In this document: positions 8,888 through 18,214 of the stretch, piece after piece
Position numbering within the stretch: position 1 is the first letter of the stretch
How the letters are laid out: the number at the start of each line of letters is the position of its first letter
From: Spirochaetota bacterium
GTDB taxonomy: Bacteria > Spirochaetota > UBA4802 > UBA5550
Length of the DNA: 64,000 bases
NCBI GenBank assembly: GCA_024276015.1
Contig: JAJRXZ010000022.1
Coordinates: forward strand, 1-64,000
Direction of reading: 5' to 3'
The notes under the pieces: model-generated
Databases searched by the model: none
What the model saw: the letters and a program-made list of their open reading frames with translations, nothing else
Told to the model about the DNA's origin: nothing
Made by a program: the position numbers and the translations under genes

Positions 8888-10957
8888 TTAAACACTATTT
8901 ATATTGTAAGGCAATCTGTCGGGATCTTTACCGGAGGAGATCCTCGGCGCCATATACTTACCAATAACTCTTTTGAGTTCATTGCCGGTTACCGGTTTAA
9001 CTATAAACTCGTTACAGCCTCCGGACAAACACAAGTCAATCTCATCTTTCATTGAATAAGCGGACAGCGCAATAATAGGAATCGATTTATCTCTGCCGTA
9101 ATTTCTCTCAATCTTCCTGATCAATTTAGTAGCACCATAGCCGTCAAGAACAGGCATATCAATATCCATGAGAATCAATCCTATTGACTTGTCCGATTTA
9201 AACTTTGATATAGCTTCTCTGCCGTCGCCGGCAGCTTCAACAGCATAACCCATCTTTTCCAATATGATCTTAGTCAATTTCCGGTTAATTATATTGTCAT
9301 CAACCAATAAAATTTTGTCCGAACTCCAGCGGATCTCATCAATTATACTTTTTTCATCAACAGCGTCCGACGAATGAACCGGTTTATACGGAACCTTAAA
9401 ATAGAATGTCGATCCATGAGATTCATCCGTATTTGAATGAAGTTTCAACTCTCCTTCCATTAATGCAACAAGTTTCTTGGATATTGTCAGACCCAGCCCC
9501 ATTCCCCTGTTATCGCTGGTTAAATTGAAATTCAATTTTTTAAAAGGCTCATATATTTCTTCATAATATTCTTCAGCTATTCCTATACCCGTATCTCTCA
9601 CATAAAATTCTGCCATATTATCAGTATCCAGATAAACTCCAAATTCTATAAAACCTTTTTCAGTATACTTAACTGCATTTTCCATTAATATATTAAGAAC
9701 CATCTCGATCTTTTCAGCATCGCCCAGAATATTTCTCTCTATATTGTCTGCAATGGAGATCCTCAAAACTACATCACCGGTCTTTTGAGACAAAAGTTTT
9801 TCGGCTCTCTCTTTGACTCTGTTAAGAAGCAATTCGATTGAAAAAGGGAGTACCCTAGTTTCAATACAGTCCGATTCGATCTTCGACAGGTATATTATGC
9901 TATTAATAAAAGTCAGAAGCGAATTTCCGCTGGATATAATATATTGCAGATACTTTTTCTGGATATCCGATAGATCACTATCCATCAGCAGTTCCGAATA
10001 ACCCAGTATAGACTGCATGGGAGTTCTTACATCGTGAGATATATTGGCAAGCATTGCATTGATCAGCTTCTCGGATTTCTTTGAATTTTTGCGTTCCTTT
10101 TTCAGCTGGTCTTCCGCTATTTTCAGGGCAGTAATATCGCGGGAATTAAAAACAAAACACATCAGTTCATCTTCATTGTTTACTATTTTTTTCCCCTGCA
10201 CTTCCAGAACAATCCACCTGTTTTTGCTGTTGAGAAAACGGCATTCAAATTTAATTACACTGTTTTTACGATTCAAATTGTTGAACAATCTGTATGTAAT
10301 ATTCTCTCTGTCATCATTATGGATGTAATCAAAAAAATTATTTCCGATCAGATCATAAGGGTCATAGCCCAGTATCCTTAATGCTGAGGGGCTTAAAAAA
10401 AGAATGGTACCGTCGGCAGATATTATTGTTATCAACTCACTGGAATTCTCAATAAGATTTCTATAATGAGTTTCGCTATGTACAACCGCATTCTCAGATC
10501 TTATCTGTCTTGTTATATCTCTTATTATACCCATTGTCCCGGAGAATCTGGTGCCCCGATCGATCTCTTTCATGTCATAGATACCGGTTGCGAAGACCTC
10601 CCCGTAATAGGTATTTTTCTTTAATGCACTGTCAGGTTTCCGATAAGACTTAGGTATCAGACGCAAATTAAAATTCCTTGTAACTTTCTCATTGCAAGTA
10701 CCTTCCCGGGCAGATTTTGCAGAAGGATTTTTTGTAACACTGCTCTCTTCTTCAGGATCTAAAAACAGGCCATTCTGTATATTATCAATATCTTCAGGAT
10801 GTATGATCGTGCTGAAATGTTTTCCAAGCAGTTCTTCAGGCTCATAACCGAGTTTTGTTATATTTTCATTAATATATTTAAAATTACCATCTTCATCTAA
10901 CTTATATATTATGTCCGGAAGCAAATCGATCAACTTATAGAAATTTTTTTCGTTCAT
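8888..10957 (-). CDS. PAS-PAS hybrid sensor histidine kinase with C-terminal receiver
   Basis: This is a soluble hybrid kinase of 689 residues. The first PAS domain (about 5-130) carries an acidic, low-complexity insertion near residues 68-90, and a second PAS domain follows at about 145-280. The DHp helix has His308 in ANISHDVRTPMQS, and the HATPase domain (about 410-520) has DTGIGI and MGLGLTISK boxes. The C-terminal receiver (about 548-665) has Asp598 in LILMDIDMPVLDGYG and Lys in IVKPV. The layout matches BarA/TorS-like kinases without a membrane anchor, which signal by intramolecular phospho-relay. A TTGACA-N17-TACATT promoter lies about 100 bp upstream. No Hpt domain is encoded nearby. 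Confidence 0.9.
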   Translation of the reverse strand: MNEKNFYKLIDLLPDIIYKLDEDGNFKYINENITKLGYEPEELLGKHFSTIIHPEDIDNIQNGLFLDPEEESSVTKNPSAKSAREGTCNEKVTRNFNLRLIPKSYRKPDSALKKNTYYGEVFATGIYDMKEIDRGTRFSGTMGIIRDITRQIRSENAVVHSETHYRNLIENSSELITIISADGTILFLSPSALRILGYDPYDLIGNNFFDYIHNDDRENITYRLFNNLNRKNSVIKFECRFLNSKNRWIVLEVQGKKIVNNEDELMCFVFNSRDITALKIAEDQLKKERKNSKKSEKLINAMLANISHDVRTPMQSILGYSELLMDSDLSDIQKKYLQYIISSGNSLLTFINSIIYLSKIESDCIETRVLPFSIELLLNRVKERAEKLLSQKTGDVVLRISIADNIERNILGDAEKIEMVLNILMENAVKYTEKGFIEFGVYLDTDNMAEFYVRDTGIGIAEEYYEEIYEPFKKLNFNLTSDNRGMGLGLTISKKLVALMEGELKLHSNTDESHGSTFYFKVPYKPVHSSDAVDEKSIIDEIRWSSDKILLVDDNIINRKLTKIILEKMGYAVEAAGDGREAISKFKSDKSIGLILMDIDMPVLDGYGATKLIRKIERNYGRDKSIPIIALSAYSMKDEIDLCLSGGCNEFIVKPVTGNELKRVIGKYMAPRISSGKDPDRLPYNINSV

Positions 10958-11054
10958 AATAGAATTATGGCTTATAATTATTTTCAGTTTACTGTATGAT
11001 TAAATATCAAAAAGTCACTTAACTGATCAAATCCGTGCACAATGATATTCAATA

Positions 11055-11083
11055 AATGTATTTAAAATCATACAAATTGTCAA
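11055..11083 (-). promoter_or_regulatory. candidate sigma-70 promoter for the PAS-PAS hybrid kinase
   Basis: Read on the minus strand, TTGACA (11083-11078) is followed by exactly 17 bases and TACATT (11060-11055). The -35 box is perfect and the -10 box matches 4 of 6. Transcription would begin near 11048, giving a leader of about 90 bases before the kinase start at 10957. Prediction is from sequence only. Confidence 0.55.
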
Positions 11084-11230
11084 CCTCTGTGTAATGAACG
11101 CTATGTATAGTGTAATAAACTGCATATAGACATGAATATCAGACAAAAAGAGAATTATGTCTCATTATACACTGAATATTTACATCTCTGTTTTATAAAT
11201 GCTATGCATCTGATCTTGCGGTCATTTATC

Positions 11231-11250
11231 AGGTAAGGAGAGGTAAGGAG
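11231..11250. repeat. two-copy 10-bp tandem repeat (AGGTAAGGAG)
   Basis: Two exact, adjacent copies of AGGTAAGGAG lie 40 bases after the stop codon of the leftward kinase gene that ends at 11290. Each copy resembles a ribosome binding site on the plus strand, but no plus-strand reading frame follows. With only two copies this may be a slippage product rather than a functional site. Confidence 0.5.
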
Positions 11251-11289
11251 AACGACAAAAAATTAAGGTTATCAGGACCGGCAGGGCGG

Positions 11290-13758
11290 CTAATTATTCT
11301 TATCAAGAACCTTTCTTACGGTTTCGGCAAGTTCATTTCTGCTGATCGGTTTTAACAATAATTCGATATTGGCGTTATTTTTCTCTACCGGAAACATTTC
11401 TCTGTATCCTGTGCATAGAATAAAGGGCATACTCGGACGGATCAAGCGTATCTCCTCCATCAACTTTAGACCCGTTATGCCTGGCATTGTAAGATCGGTA
11501 ATCACCAGATCAAACTTTTCAGGGCTCTTTCTGAATATATCCAGAGCCTTAAGGCTTTCAGAAAGAGCCGTTACATTATATCCGAGGCCTTCCAAGATCT
11601 TTTCTCCCAAAAAAACTATATCTTCTTCATCATCAACAAAAAGAATGCTTTCATTTCCCCACGACAAAGTAACATCATTTTGCTCCGACATCTCGGCTTT
11701 TTTGTCCGATTTCGGCAGATAAATATCAAAGGCGGTTCCTTCACCATATTTACTGCTTACTCTGATCCCGCCTCCGTGACTTTTTACTATTCCGTGAACT
11801 ACTGCCAGCCCCATACCTGTTCCCTTGCCAATATCTTTTGTAGTGAAAAAAGGTTCGAAAATCCTTTTTTTGACATTTTCTTTTATCCCGGACCCGGTAT
11901 CGGATATTGTTAATTTAATGTACTCTCCTGCCTCGATATTGGTTCCCTCCGGCAATTCATGAGATGAAAAACTCACATGATCCAAAGAAACCGTTATTGT
12001 TCCTTCCCGTCCGTTTATAGCATCTGCGGCATTTTTAAACAAATTCATTATCACCTGAAGGATCTGAGTAGGATCCGCAATAATGTAATCATCTTTAATA
12101 TCAATATTCTCTTTGATCTCGATCGTTGAAGGGAAGGATGAACGGATCAGCACAAGAGCTTCATTGACCATGCTGCGGACCAATAAAGGCTTTAAAACTT
12201 TCTCTGTTTGACGGCTGAATGTAGATATATGCCTGACCAGTTCTTTAGCTCTTTCGGCTGCTGTTATTACATTGTTAATATAATTTCCTGCGGGGCTCTC
12301 CGCCTCCAGTTTATCTCTGGCCAGTGTACTGAAGCCGAGAATGGATGAAAGTATATTATTGAAATCATGAGCGATCCCGGCCGCAAGAGTTCCAATGGCT
12401 TCCATTTTCTGCGCCTGATTAAGCATGGCAATAAGATTTATATTATTAATTATAAAACCTATCTGCCCGGCAATCCCGCTTAAAATATTAACGTCTCTCT
12501 GGAGCATCACTCTTCCGCTCTTTATATTATCCACAATAATTATTCCAAAAGCCTCATTTTCAAATGTAATGGGACAAGCAATAAATGGCGCTGTTCCGAT
12601 TTTATGCGCGAAACCGAAATCACGATCCAAAGCGCCTCTTTCAATATCCTCAATATCATCAATAAGAATAGGGATCTTTTTCATAAAAGAAGTGAACGAA
12701 ACCCCATTCTGTCCATTGCCGGTTAACCTGAAACCATCCTCATCTAACAGAGAGTTTAGCTCCTGCTCATTATAGCCGTATCCAGAACGAAAAATCAGTT
12801 TCGATTTATCATCATTGGCCAGCAGGATCATTCCCCGATCATATTCAAGCCTGTGTCGAAGTATCCCTATTATCTTCTGTAAAACCTCACTTAAGTCATA
12901 TTGGCTGCCTGCAGCCTGACCGATTTCATTAATTATCATTGAATTCTTATAATTAATGTTTATCTGTTCAAGAAGCTCTTCACTGGAATCTCTTAAACTG
13001 AAGAGAGCTGATTTTATCTCATCCGTTTCCATCTTCCCAAGAAAGAGGTTAAGGATCAATATAACAAACATCGATAAAGAGAATACCTTAAAAAACAACA
13101 AAGGATAAGCGAAAAACGCCGCGGTATCAAATAAAATGAACAGAAAAACAAGAACATTTCTGATCCTTCTCCACACAGTAACCTTCGACACCTGCCAGTG
13201 GGCAATATATCTGCAAAAACTATCTCCTTTGAAAATACATTGAGGATGTGTAATTTTGGGAGGTTTGTAATTAAAAAATTGCAGCATTGCTTCAAAATAA
13301 CCGATTCTGTTTTCACACTGGAAAGATTCTTCTTTTACGCCGGGATAGGGAGTAACTGTGATCTCAACTTTATTAGAAGTAATTTTTTTTGCCTGATATT
13401 TTGACGACCTTGTAAACCTTTTGCTTACCTTACTTAAAAGTTCGTAAGTTTTTGCCGGGCCCAGCAAACCCATAATATATCCTTTCATTGTGCCCACAAC
13501 GTATGACGAAGCGGCAAATCTGCCGGCATCTCTGGCAATATTTTTATTGTTAACCAGCTTATTAAGATTTTGGTGGAAAAGGTTGATCTGTTTCTGAGTA
13601 AACCAGTGCCCCTCGTCTTCAATCTGATACCTCTCCATCCCCGAAGACTTAATAAGATCTCTGATATTAACATGGGGGTATCTGGTTTCCAATAGTTTGA
13701 TATAACTTATTATGATTCTGCTGTTATAGAGAGGTTTATCATCATATTTTACATGCAA
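11290..13758 (-). CDS. V4R-like sensor, membrane-anchored GAF hybrid histidine kinase
   Basis: The protein has 822 residues and begins at a TTG codon with AAGG about 10 bases upstream. Residues 1-190 resemble the V4R-related sensor module found before some cyclases and kinases, ending in a pattern CENRIGYFEA...HPQC...GDSFCRY...W. Two hydrophobic segments (about 200-245) could anchor it. A coiled linker, a GAF domain (about 278-430), and a DHp helix with His464 in GIAHDFNNILSS follow. The HATPase domain has DTGSGI, EPFFTTK and GTGMGLAV boxes, and a receiver domain carries Asp755 in DLVITDLTMPG. The H-box is of the NtrB-like HDFNN class. Cys residues in the sensor could bind a cofactor, but this is inference. 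Confidence 0.87.
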   Translation of the reverse strand: MHVKYDDKPLYNSRIIISYIKLLETRYPHVNIRDLIKSSGMERYQIEDEGHWFTQKQINLFHQNLNKLVNNKNIARDAGRFAASSYVVGTMKGYIMGLLGPAKTYELLSKVSKRFTRSSKYQAKKITSNKVEITVTPYPGVKEESFQCENRIGYFEAMLQFFNYKPPKITHPQCIFKGDSFCRYIAHWQVSKVTVWRRIRNVLVFLFILFDTAAFFAYPLLFFKVFSLSMFVILILNLFLGKMETDEIKSALFSLRDSSEELLEQININYKNSMIINEIGQAAGSQYDLSEVLQKIIGILRHRLEYDRGMILLANDDKSKLIFRSGYGYNEQELNSLLDEDGFRLTGNGQNGVSFTSFMKKIPILIDDIEDIERGALDRDFGFAHKIGTAPFIACPITFENEAFGIIIVDNIKSGRVMLQRDVNILSGIAGQIGFIINNINLIAMLNQAQKMEAIGTLAAGIAHDFNNILSSILGFSTLARDKLEAESPAGNYINNVITAAERAKELVRHISTFSRQTEKVLKPLLVRSMVNEALVLIRSSFPSTIEIKENIDIKDDYIIADPTQILQVIMNLFKNAADAINGREGTITVSLDHVSFSSHELPEGTNIEAGEYIKLTISDTGSGIKENVKKRIFEPFFTTKDIGKGTGMGLAVVHGIVKSHGGGIRVSSKYGEGTAFDIYLPKSDKKAEMSEQNDVTLSWGNESILFVDDEEDIVFLGEKILEGLGYNVTALSESLKALDIFRKSPEKFDLVITDLTMPGITGLKLMEEIRLIRPSMPFILCTGYREMFPVEKNNANIELLLKPISRNELAETVRKVLDKNN

Positions 13759-13948
13759 TTTTTTCAGCCTTAAAGTTACATTAAACCGTTTAAATTAAAG
13801 ATTAATAACGCTCTAATGAATTCAGATTTATGACTCATATATTAAATATAACTTAAGAGCAAAAAAAATCAACTGAATAAATAACACTGAAAATAAATTA
13901 TTTAAAGAAAACATCGTCATGAGGGCTTAAGAAGCATGTAAAAATACA

Positions 13949-13977
13949 TTGACCTTACAATATCAATATTGTATCAT
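13949..13977 (+). promoter_or_regulatory. candidate sigma-70 promoter for the DsbA-like gene
   Basis: TTGACC (13949-13954), a spacer of exactly 17 bases, then TATCAT (13972-13977), each 5 of 6 to consensus. The predicted start of transcription is near 13984, about 32 bases before the ATG at 14016, and a CAGGAG ribosome site lies between them. Confidence 0.6.
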
Positions 13978-14015
13978 AACACTGTTTGTTTAAATAACAG
14001 GAGAAATGATAATTA

Positions 14016-14681
14016 ATGAATATAAAAAAAAATATTACAAACATTGTTCTAATAGTACACTCTGCTGCAATCGTATTTTTGTTTTTTCTTTTTTTTAATT
14101 CGGGTCTGAAAACAGACTATTCTGCAAAGGAAAACAGAAGCAAGACTTCAGGGGATCCTCCTCTGTTAAGAAAAGTTAATATTGATATTAAGGAATTTAT
14201 AAAAAATTCGGCAGTAAAAGGAAATATAAATGCCGGCAACACTATTATTAAATATAACAGTTTTTCATGCGGATATTGCAGAAAAGCAAAGATTACTCTT
14301 AACAGGATATTAAAGCAATATCCTGATAAAATCAAAATTGTATACAAACATTATACAAGAAATAAATGGGATATTGAAGCAGGCCATGCAGCAGAGTGTG
14401 CGGAAGAAGAGGGGAAATTCTGGGACATGTATGAAGAGATATTTAACACGGGACCGAAACAAGATCTTAATATCTATGCAAAAAATATCGGCTTGAATCT
14501 TAATAAATTCAGCCTTTGTATGAAGTCCGGAAAATACAGGAAGAAAATACTGGAGGATACACGAATAGGAAGCTCTCTCGGAATTAATGGCACACCGGCA
14601 TTTATCATAAATAAAAAACTCTTTGTCGGATATTTACCATTTAATGTATTTAACAGTATTTTAAAAATGGAAATGCGCTGA
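14016..14681 (+). CDS. membrane-anchored DsbA-family thioredoxin-fold protein
   Basis: This 221-residue protein has one N-terminal membrane segment (about 8-28), placing the rest outside the cytoplasm. The thioredoxin-like domain carries the redox pair Cys85-Gly-Tyr-Cys88 in SFSCGYCRKAK and the cis-proline loop in INGTPAFIIN. The helical insertion between them has the AGHAAECAEEEGKFWDMYE pattern typical of the DsbA/BdbD group. It would form or isomerise disulfides in exported proteins. The additional Cys in the AAECAEE segment is common in this subgroup. It has its own predicted promoter and precedes a sugar kinase. No DsbB partner is in the window. Confidence 0.85.
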   Translation: MNIKKNITNIVLIVHSAAIVFLFFLFFNSGLKTDYSAKENRSKTSGDPPLLRKVNIDIKEFIKNSAVKGNINAGNTIIKYNSFSCGYCRKAKITLNRILKQYPDKIKIVYKHYTRNKWDIEAGHAAECAEEEGKFWDMYEEIFNTGPKQDLNIYAKNIGLNLNKFSLCMKSGKYRKKILEDTRIGSSLGINGTPAFIINKKLFVGYLPFNVFNSILKMEMR

Positions 14682-14704
14682 AAACAGATCCATTGTAAAA
14701 TTAA

Positions 14705-15601
14705 ATGGATTCAACCAGGACAAACAGTATGATTACAGTTGCAGGCGAAATACTCTTTGATATATTTCCGGAATACCGTATGCCGGGAGGAGCTCCATTT
14801 AATTTTGCCTGCCATATGAAAAACCTGGGTTTTCCCGTACAGTTTATCTCGCGCATCGGAAGCGACGCAGAGGGACGGGAAATAATTAAATACCTTGATG
14901 AAATTGAATTTGATTCCAGCTTCATTCAAAGAGACAACAATCACCCCACAGGAAAAGTATATATCCATCGGAATACAAAGGGGGACCTCCATTATGAGAT
15001 TCCCGAAAAGAGCGCCTACGATTATATAATCTCGGATAATATAAATTTGAGTAAAACCAGGCTGATCTATTTCGGAACATTAATTCAGAGAAGCAAAAAA
15101 GGGAAAAATCTAATAAAACAGATCATATCCCGAAAAAAGACCAAGGCCCGAAGTTTCTGCGATTTGAATCTTCGAAAGGGCTGCTGCAGCAGAGACACGG
15201 TAGAACAATCTCTAAAGTATGCGGACATTTTAAAACTCAATCAGGATGAACTTATTTATGTGAGCACGGTACTGGAATGTAAAAACAGTTTCAGCGATAC
15301 CGTGCGATTTTTAATGAAGAAGTTTTCCATTCAACTTGTTGCCGTTACAAGAGGCGAATATGGCAGCATTGTCTATTCACCTAACAAAGAATATTCTGTG
15401 ATGCCCGAAATGAATAAGAATATCGTTGATACCGTAGGAGCAGGCGACGCCTACTCCGCTATCCTTGCAGCGGGCTATTTGAATAAATGGAGCCTTAAGG
15501 ACACGATCCGGAAAGCAACGGATTTTGCTTCCGTAATTTGCAGTACCAGAGGAGCGATACCTGAAGATAGAGATATTTATAAAGAGTATTTATCTCTATA
15601 A
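14705..15601 (+). CDS. PfkB-family carbohydrate kinase (fructokinase-like)
   Basis: This is a ribokinase/PfkB-fold sugar kinase of 298 residues. The N-terminal signature is MPGGAPFNFACHMKNLG followed by ISRIGSDAEGREI. The C-terminal signature DTVGAGDAYSAILAAG provides the anion hole and catalytic base Asp248. The lid segment HRNTKGDLHYEIPEKSAYD matches fructokinases more than ribokinases. It would phosphorylate fructose or a related sugar with ATP in the cytoplasm. The true start may be the second Met at 14729, which has AGGA about 8 bases upstream, while the first ATG has no ribosome site. It follows the DsbA-like gene by 23 bp. No sugar transporter is adjacent. Confidence 0.86.
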   Translation: MDSTRTNSMITVAGEILFDIFPEYRMPGGAPFNFACHMKNLGFPVQFISRIGSDAEGREIIKYLDEIEFDSSFIQRDNNHPTGKVYIHRNTKGDLHYEIPEKSAYDYIISDNINLSKTRLIYFGTLIQRSKKGKNLIKQIISRKKTKARSFCDLNLRKGCCSRDTVEQSLKYADILKLNQDELIYVSTVLECKNSFSDTVRFLMKKFSIQLVAVTRGEYGSIVYSPNKEYSVMPEMNKNIVDTVGAGDAYSAILAAGYLNKWSLKDTIRKATDFASVICSTRGAIPEDRDIYKEYLSL

Positions 15602-15671
15602 AAAAGAAGTACCTGATTATCATCTTTTAAAGGTTTAAGTATATTAAAATAACTAACAGAGGATACTTATT

Positions 15672-18065
15672 ATGAAATTATTAAAATGGATAGTGGCTAT
15701 TATTATTCTGATAGTAATGATCTTTTCATTTTATTTATCGGGAATTAATAAATTTCAACGCGACGGCGAAATAAAACTCTCATGTTTAAGCGCTCCTGTA
15801 AAAGTGATAAGGGATAAAAAGGGCATGCCCTATATTTACGCCGAGAACTTCGCAGATGCTGTTAAAGCCCAAGGTTTTATAACAGCCCAGGACCGTCTGT
15901 TCCAGATGGAATTGACAAAACTCTTCTCACAGGGACGATTATCCGAACTGGCAGGGTATAAAACCTTCAATCTGGATAAAAAGATGAGGACTCTGGGATT
16001 TCATCGCATGGCAAAGAAACATGCAAAGATACTCAATGCTTCAGCAAGAAAATTTTATCAGAACTATGCGGACGGAATTAACGAATATATAAAAACACGC
16101 CGGGAATCTCATCACTTTGAGTTTAAACTGGCAGGGATAAAACCCGGCTTATGGGCTGTTGAAGATATCCTTTCAATTCTCTATTACATGGGATGGGGAA
16201 GCGCAGCCAATCTTAAATCGGAAATTGTTGCATTAATGCTTATTGAGAAGCTGGGCTTCAAAAAGGCAAAAGAGATATTCCCGATAAACATTAATCCCGA
16301 CGACCCTTCGGACAATTTAACTATACGCAGCAATAGAGGAATGCCGGATAGTCTTTCATTATTAAAAATATCCAACGATAAAAAACTCATGACAATGCTG
16401 CGGCAAAACGACGCATACGGGATTGGCAGCAACAACTGGGTTGTTTCTTCAAAACTATCGCAAAATAATAAACCCATACTGGCCAACGACCCGCACTTGG
16501 ACCCCCGCATGCTGCCTGGCCCTTGGTATCCCTCGGCAATTATAATCCCAGGTCACAGGGCTGTAGGCGTAACCATCCCGGGCATTCCCGGTATGATTAT
16601 AGGAAGGAACAACAATATTGCCTTCGGCGTAACAAATTCATATTCCGATGCCCAGGACCTCTATATCGAAACCATTGACCCTGACAATTCAAACAACTAT
16701 CTTGAAGGAAATAAATCGATACCATTTGAAACCGTTATTGAAAGAATAAAGATCAAAGATAAAGAAGAGAGATCCGGCTTCGCATTTAAAAATATCACAG
16801 TTAAACTCACAAAGAGAGGCCCCGTTATATCCGGTATAATCCCGGGATTGAACACAAAAAAAGTGATCACAGTAAGATGGTCTCCCTATGAAACTATGTC
16901 AGGATCCACAGGCATTGAGGATGCCATTAAATCAAATTCTATAAAAGAACTCAAAAATGCGCTTAGCCGTCTGACTGTTGTTATGCTTAACTTTGTCTTT
17001 GCCGATAAAAAGGGCAATATAGGATGGCACACAACAGGCAAAATCCCCATAAGAACGCAGAGAGACAGCATAGTTCCATTTGAAGTAAAAAACAGTAAGG
17101 ATAACTGGATCGGCTGGATACCCTTTGACAAAATGCCCGGCTCATATAATCCCGCAAAAGGATGGGTGGGCACATGCAACCATAAAACCGTTTCCGGAGA
17201 ATATCCTTACTATATATCGTCCTTTTTCTCACCGCCCTACCGCTACTCAAGACTTAAAGAGCTTCTCTCCTCTAAGCAAAAGTTTTCCCTTAATGATCAC
17301 TGGAAATTTCAGCGGGATACTAAAAATCTTCTCGCAGAAAAGATCGCTCCCATAATGGCAAAAGCTCTTCTGTCATTCAAGGATACCGAAAAATTAGGAG
17401 AAATGCTTTCAAAGTGGAATTACATGGACAACAAAGAAAATCCCGAACCTTTGATCTTCCAATCGGTTTATATCAAATTCGCATTCAATACGTTTAAAGA
17501 TGAAATGGGTGATGGCCTTGCAAAGTCGATGCTCAATGTCTGGTATTTCTGGCAGTCAAGGCTTGAACAAATGATCCTGCAAGGCAATTCGGCATGGTTT
17601 GACGATACAACTACCAGAGAAAAAGAAACAATAGCATATATTTTTCACAGATCTGCCTCAGAAGCCCTGCGGGAGTTCGGTTCGAATCCTGAGAAATGGG
17701 AATGGGGCCAAAAGCATCAACTGGAATTTGTCAATCCCATAATGAGAAAAGGCTTTCTGAAGAGCTTGCTGGGAGGCGGTTCCCATCCCATGTCCGGATC
17801 CGGAGAAACACTTTACAGGGGCATATATAATTTCAAGAACCCCTTTTATGCTGAAATTACAGCCTCCTTAAGGATGGTGGCGGACATGGCAGACGATGAT
17901 AAAGTACTGGCAGTACTCCCGGGCGGAGTGTGCGGAAGACTTTTCGATGCCCACAATACCGATCAGATCGAACCTTTTATGAAGGGAGATAAACTCTACT
18001 GGTGGTTCAGCGACAGAATGATAAATCAAAATAAAGAGTATTTATTAAAACTTGTTCCGCAGTAA
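15672..18065 (+). CDS. penicillin acylase-family Ntn hydrolase
   Basis: This is a 797-residue precursor of the penicillin G / acyl-homoserine-lactone acylase family. Residues 5-24 are a signal or anchor segment. The alpha part contains QGFITAQDRLFQMEL. The autoprocessing site is GIGSNNWVV, with Ser253 as the expected N-terminal nucleophile of the beta chain, followed by LANDPHL. Later family signatures include RGPVISG, GNIGWHTTGKIP and, near the end, LPGGVCGRLFD. Mature enzymes hydrolyse amide bonds of acylated small molecules in the periplasm. The substrate could be an N-acyl lactone, an N-acyl amino acid or a beta-lactam, and the sequence does not decide. It is followed by a TAXI-TRAP transporter. 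Confidence 0.88.
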   Translation: MKLLKWIVAIIILIVMIFSFYLSGINKFQRDGEIKLSCLSAPVKVIRDKKGMPYIYAENFADAVKAQGFITAQDRLFQMELTKLFSQGRLSELAGYKTFNLDKKMRTLGFHRMAKKHAKILNASARKFYQNYADGINEYIKTRRESHHFEFKLAGIKPGLWAVEDILSILYYMGWGSAANLKSEIVALMLIEKLGFKKAKEIFPININPDDPSDNLTIRSNRGMPDSLSLLKISNDKKLMTMLRQNDAYGIGSNNWVVSSKLSQNNKPILANDPHLDPRMLPGPWYPSAIIIPGHRAVGVTIPGIPGMIIGRNNNIAFGVTNSYSDAQDLYIETIDPDNSNNYLEGNKSIPFETVIERIKIKDKEERSGFAFKNITVKLTKRGPVISGIIPGLNTKKVITVRWSPYETMSGSTGIEDAIKSNSIKELKNALSRLTVVMLNFVFADKKGNIGWHTTGKIPIRTQRDSIVPFEVKNSKDNWIGWIPFDKMPGSYNPAKGWVGTCNHKTVSGEYPYYISSFFSPPYRYSRLKELLSSKQKFSLNDHWKFQRDTKNLLAEKIAPIMAKALLSFKDTEKLGEMLSKWNYMDNKENPEPLIFQSVYIKFAFNTFKDEMGDGLAKSMLNVWYFWQSRLEQMILQGNSAWFDDTTTREKETIAYIFHRSASEALREFGSNPEKWEWGQKHQLEFVNPIMRKGFLKSLLGGGSHPMSGSGETLYRGIYNFKNPFYAEITASLRMVADMADDDKVLAVLPGGVCGRLFDAHNTDQIEPFMKGDKLYWWFSDRMINQNKEYLLKLVPQ

Positions 18066-18122
18066 AAAGGGGTTAGGGCTTGAACCGGCGTCCATTATAA
18101 TATTCAAAATCAAAATTTCTCG

Positions 18123-18150
18123 TTGACATGTGCATCCGTAATATTATAAA
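18123..18150 (+). promoter_or_regulatory. candidate promoter for the TAXI-TRAP genes
   Basis: TTGACA (18123-18128), a 16-base spacer and TATAAA (18145-18150) lie 65 bases before the TAXI receptor start at 18215. The boxes match 6 of 6 and 5 of 6. This suggests the transporter genes are transcribed separately from the acylase gene. Confidence 0.55.
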
Positions 18151-18214
18151 ACCATAAGAATTCATTAAAAATCGTAAATTTCAATAATCAATAGCAGAGA
18201 TACAGGAGATATAT

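Larger units (their letters stand above)
10958..11289. other. 332-bp intergenic region between two leftward hybrid kinase genes
   Basis: No gene is supported here. The region holds a sigma-70-type promoter reading left (11055-11083) and imperfect repeats of GTGTAATGAACGCTATG and GTGTAATAAACTGCATA near 11091-11126. It also holds a spaced inverted repeat AGACAT/ATGTCT at about 11127-11162 and two abutting copies of AGGTAAGGAG at 11231-11250. The rest is AT-rich. Confidence 0.6.

Noticed and set aside
11231-11250. Start of a CRISPR-like or VNTR array
   Set aside because: Only two adjacent 10-bp copies exist, with no spacers and no further copies.
10958-11289. Possible cyclic-di-GMP riboswitch in the longest intergenic regions
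   Set aside because: None of the GEMM-type conserved segments was found here or in 29252-29575, despite the HD-GYP genes nearby.
18066-18100. tRNA T-loop-like GGTTCAAGCCC on the minus strand
   Set aside because: The flanking bases cannot form a T stem, acceptor stem or anticodon arm, so no cloverleaf is possible.
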